Made by a program: the position numbers and the translations under genes. Under the pieces are notes generated by a model. The model saw only the letters and a list, made by a program, of their open reading frames with translations. It had not been told where the DNA came from and searched no databases. Of a stretch of DNA of 64,000 nucleotides, positions 61,496-64,000 are shown piece after piece; positions within the stretch are counted from its first letter, which is position 1, and each line of letters opens with the position of its first letter. The stretch comes from Druceiella hillmani (taxonomy: Eukaryota; Arthropoda; Insecta; Lepidoptera; Hepialidae), in contig JAYKKI010000004.1 of the NCBI GenBank assembly GCA_039881145.1, positions 47,830,001 to 47,894,000 on the forward strand, in the 5' to 3' direction.

Positions 61496-61879
61496 GTAAA
61501 TTGAAATGGGATTAAAAAGAATGTGGAATGAGGGAATGTTCGATTGCGAAAATAGAAAGATGTTACTTTAGACAGACAAAACAATTATTCTTGAGATGTT
61601 GTAGGTAAAAGCATGGAAAATGCAGAAAACTAGATTGAATCAGATCTAGAAGTTGTTTAAAGAAACAGGATGAGCAATGCTAAGAATAAATAAGCGACGG
61701 TGAAATGTTATAGTTATACTTTAACAAAGAAGTGTTTGTGTGTTTGTTATACAATCACGCCTGAAGGTGGCTGAATTTCTATTTAATGTAAGCTTTACTT
61801 TTCATAACGAGGAATAGTAAAGCTAATACAGTAATTATGCCATATTTTGTTCGTTTTTTGTTTTTGTCGGAAATGATGT

Positions 61880-64000
61880 TATTTTTTGATATTGTGTTCC
61901 TGGTGGTTCTCTGTAAACTGTTCCGATTTTTTTCAAATTTCCTACTCCAGAGGAAGCTACGTATAGCTGACCGTGAGAAAAGCCGGATTTTTTGAGGTCG
62001 ATGCTGAAATGTTTTGAAGTTTACCTTTGCGCTTTGTTAATTGTAAAACTATAGGCTAATTTGATTGGAAATTGCCGTCTTTTAAATTGGAATGACAGTT
62101 CAATAGAGATCAGTGGTATTCTAGAGATAAATACTGTGTGCCTTTTGTCCTTTCCAATCATAAGTTCGGCTTCAATGACTTTATTCGATAGCTGTTTGAC
62201 GATCATCCCTGTTCCATTCATAGTTTTGGTGAGTTGAGATTTCTGAGTAGTATGATCGGAGATTCAATTTTCAGTCGAAGGTAGTGTAAATGGCATTCCT
62301 GGTACTTGCAAAGATTTTACAAATTCTGTAGGGAAGTTGACACTTTCTGCAACGTTGACCATCGGGTCAATCGATTTGTATAGTCTCTCTTCACCGAGAA
62401 TATTTTTTGAATATTAAAGTTGATATAGTAGATAATATTATTTTTAGTTGGCAAAATTGCCCTCTGAAATAGCCACTTCGGATTAATATAGTAGTGAACA
62501 GTGTTTGTATAAATTTGGTCGATGAGTTTGTTCTCAGTAGTGGCTATGTTGCTGAAATCACTGTTCAATGAGGCTGGTCATTCGGACAGCAGGATGTGTG
62601 CCTTCATCTATTTGTAAAAGTTTTTGAGGAAAATGTGTTGTTATTTTGCCTTTCTATAGTTCAATTCTCATATATTTTGTTAGTTGTAGTATTCGTATGT
62701 GTGTCAGAGATATGGTTTTTTAAACATGCATTGATTTCGTCTGCTGGTGTTGACTTGTGGATAAATGGAAGTGTTCGTCAAAAATCTCCAGAGAGTATGG
62801 ATAGAGCTCCTCCTATCACAGAGTTTTCTCGCAAGTCTCCTAATGTTCTGTCTAAGGCTTCGAGTGATTTTTATGTGCCATTTTGCATTCGTCCTGGAAG
62901 ACTTGTTTAGAAGTTCACCCCGGCCAGATGCTCTTGAGATTTTACATACTAGGAATTATTATTCAGCTATATTCAACTATAGGGCAGTTCGTCCTTCTTC
63001 CATAAATTCGGCGACAATGCCATCATCCGGCATTGCTGCCACACTTATAGAAGGTTCCAATGTGATTTAGCACGTTTTCTTGCCAGTAATAGATTTATTA
63101 GAATCGTTTTCCCGGTGCCGCCTGGTGCGTCCAAGTAAATAATTCCGACAGTGTTGATCCGGTCCATGATAACCTTGTAAATTTTTTTCATTGTCATTGA
63201 GGAGTGGTTTGTTGTGAGCAATGTATCGAAGTAGTTCCCTGATGTTGAAGCTTTTTTCCTATGTAATTTCGAAGTTTAGCTCACTGAAAGCATCATGTTG
63301 TGATGCTGGCATCCCAAGTTGTACTAAGGTCTGGTTTTTATTGGTAAATCTTTATTTTCAAGGTGAATGAGTGTTTCATTGAATATGTCGTCATTGAATT
63401 CGATGGCCAATTCTGGATGAGCTTGTCGAATTTGGTACAATATGTCATCATTCGTACTCTCTTTGAAGGAGTCCGATAGCTGTTTTGGATTCCATGGGTT
63501 ACATGTTGTTAGTATTATGGAGAATAAGTATCTGATTTGTTCAGCTCAGGCTGTGAGTGAGGCTTCTTGTAGTATTAGTTCCCAGTGGTTATCGTTTTCC
63601 AGTAGTCCTAAGCGTTGGGATGCTTTTCTGCACGTCTAGAATTGGTAACCGTCAACAGTCTTGAGATCTGTGAATCTTGTAGGTCCTCGTATTTTGTCTA
63701 GTAACATCCGGAAATAGGAACATTCGACGTTGTTCGGATGTACGGTATATACTCAGCCTAGTGTATTAGTTTTCATGATTCCTGAATGATCCTCTACTGG
63801 AATTCCTCGTTTTCATCGTTGAAAGATTTTTCTTGTTGTATTCCACGTATAATAGGTAGGGATGTCAACATATAGTAATGTTTTCGCGAATGGATCCATT
63901 TGGTACAATTGAAAAATGGCTGTTAAATTTGTCTTCCTAAGTGGTTCGCTTGCAGTTTGTCTAGCGGTGTCTTTTGTGAAGTAAACTCTCTGTCTATTAT
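61880..64000 (-). mobile_element. Helitron rolling-circle transposon, helicase part, continues past window end
   Basis: Minus-strand coding relics of a PIF1-like Helitron helicase run from the window edge down to about 61900. The order matches Helitron Rep-helicase proteins: the linker before the helicase, the P-loop, the DE box, 'LSGDF', then the C-terminal 'FKRRQFP' and 'FSHGQLYVA' motifs. The Rep (HUH) domain would lie beyond 64000. The 3' hairpin and CTRR end expected below 61880 were not identified. Many stops and frameshifts show it is inactive. Confidence 0.88.
61900..64000 (-). pseudogene. Helitron PIF1-like helicase pseudogene (partial)
   Basis: It would unwind DNA during rolling-circle transposition. 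Motifs with plus-strand positions: 'IPTYYTWN' and 'RRKRGIPVEDHSG' (63780-63870); 'VHPNNVECSYFRMLL' (about 63700-63750); 'RGPTRFTDLKTVDGY' (about 63650-63690); 'ASQRLGLLENDNHWE' (about 63575-63620); 'YLDAPGGTGKTILINLLLA', Walker A (63075-63140); 'DECKMAHKNHSKAL', DE box (about 62850-62893); 'GGALSILSGDF' (about 62780-62812), then a stop; 'PADEINACLKNH' (about 62715-62750); 'MNGTGMIVKQLSNKVIEAEL' (62160-62221); 'FKRRQFPIKLAYSFTINKAQ' (62021-62090); and 'SGFSHGQLYVA' (61955-61990). Plus-strand ORFs at 62596-63070 and 63442-63639 are shadows. Confidence 0.88.

Noticed and set aside
62596..63070. Two overlapping plus-strand ORFs (104 and 101 codons) and one at 63442-63639
   Set aside because: They are shadows of the minus-strand Helitron helicase, which has recognisable motifs across the same bases.

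Overview
This is a eukaryotic, very AT-rich (roughly 70% A+T by eye), gene-poor window. It is almost certainly from an insect and most likely a moth or butterfly. That call rests on dispersed sequences I recognise as typical of lepidopteran introns: the 'gacagacggacatgg...agggttcc...aaccctaaaaa' repeat, 'cgtcgcaacggagc..acgg', 'cagacagacgcgggaagcgac', 'cgcccgcggcttc', and a LINE 3' UTR ending in an ATTT-rich tail. It also rests on Helitron, mariner and Copia relics. There are no rRNA or tRNA genes, no prokaryotic gene organisation and no CRISPR array. No complete host gene is visible.

Layout. 1-1433 is featureless. 1434-2913 is an 85-bp minisatellite with a higher-order repeat. 3195-20720 holds scattered intron-type repeats, (AT)n microsatellites, a decayed 133-bp tandem array (6911-7880), a possible 31-nt exon (10771-10801), a pre-miRNA-like hairpin (12417-12479), a CpG-rich island (13084-13260) and a strong heat-shock-element match (18408-18429). 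A dead DD41D mariner-like transposon sits inside a (TA)n tract (22176-23489). The 24-34 kb interval carries the best host-gene evidence: two candidate first coding exons (24303-24343 and 26726-26745). Both end in the same splice phase, and both fit a downstream 74-nt exon at 34381-34454. The same interval holds a MITE copy, a three-unit 166-bp tandem repeat and a GC-rich island. From 35.4 to 38.7 kb lie a second MITE copy, a mariner N-terminal fragment and a degenerate satellite of about 120 bp.

44.6-48.4 kb is a complete but dead Copia LTR retrotransposon (two LTRs, tRNA-iMet-type primer site, gag to RNase H, 5-bp target duplication). It has inserted into a minus-strand relic of an insect transposon-type gene (48445-49890). 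50.97-51.77 kb is a broken AP-type endonuclease ORF of the kind associated with Helentrons. 54.3-55.3 kb is a second dead mariner (minus strand). 56.5-57.3 kb and 58.2-58.6 kb are repeat clusters, 59.9-60.5 kb is a 5'-truncated LINE (minus strand), and 61.9-64.0 kb is the helicase part of a Helitron (minus strand) running off the window.

The simplest reading is a long intron or intron-rich 5' region of one plus-strand host gene, loaded with old mobile elements. The host gene itself is not recognised.
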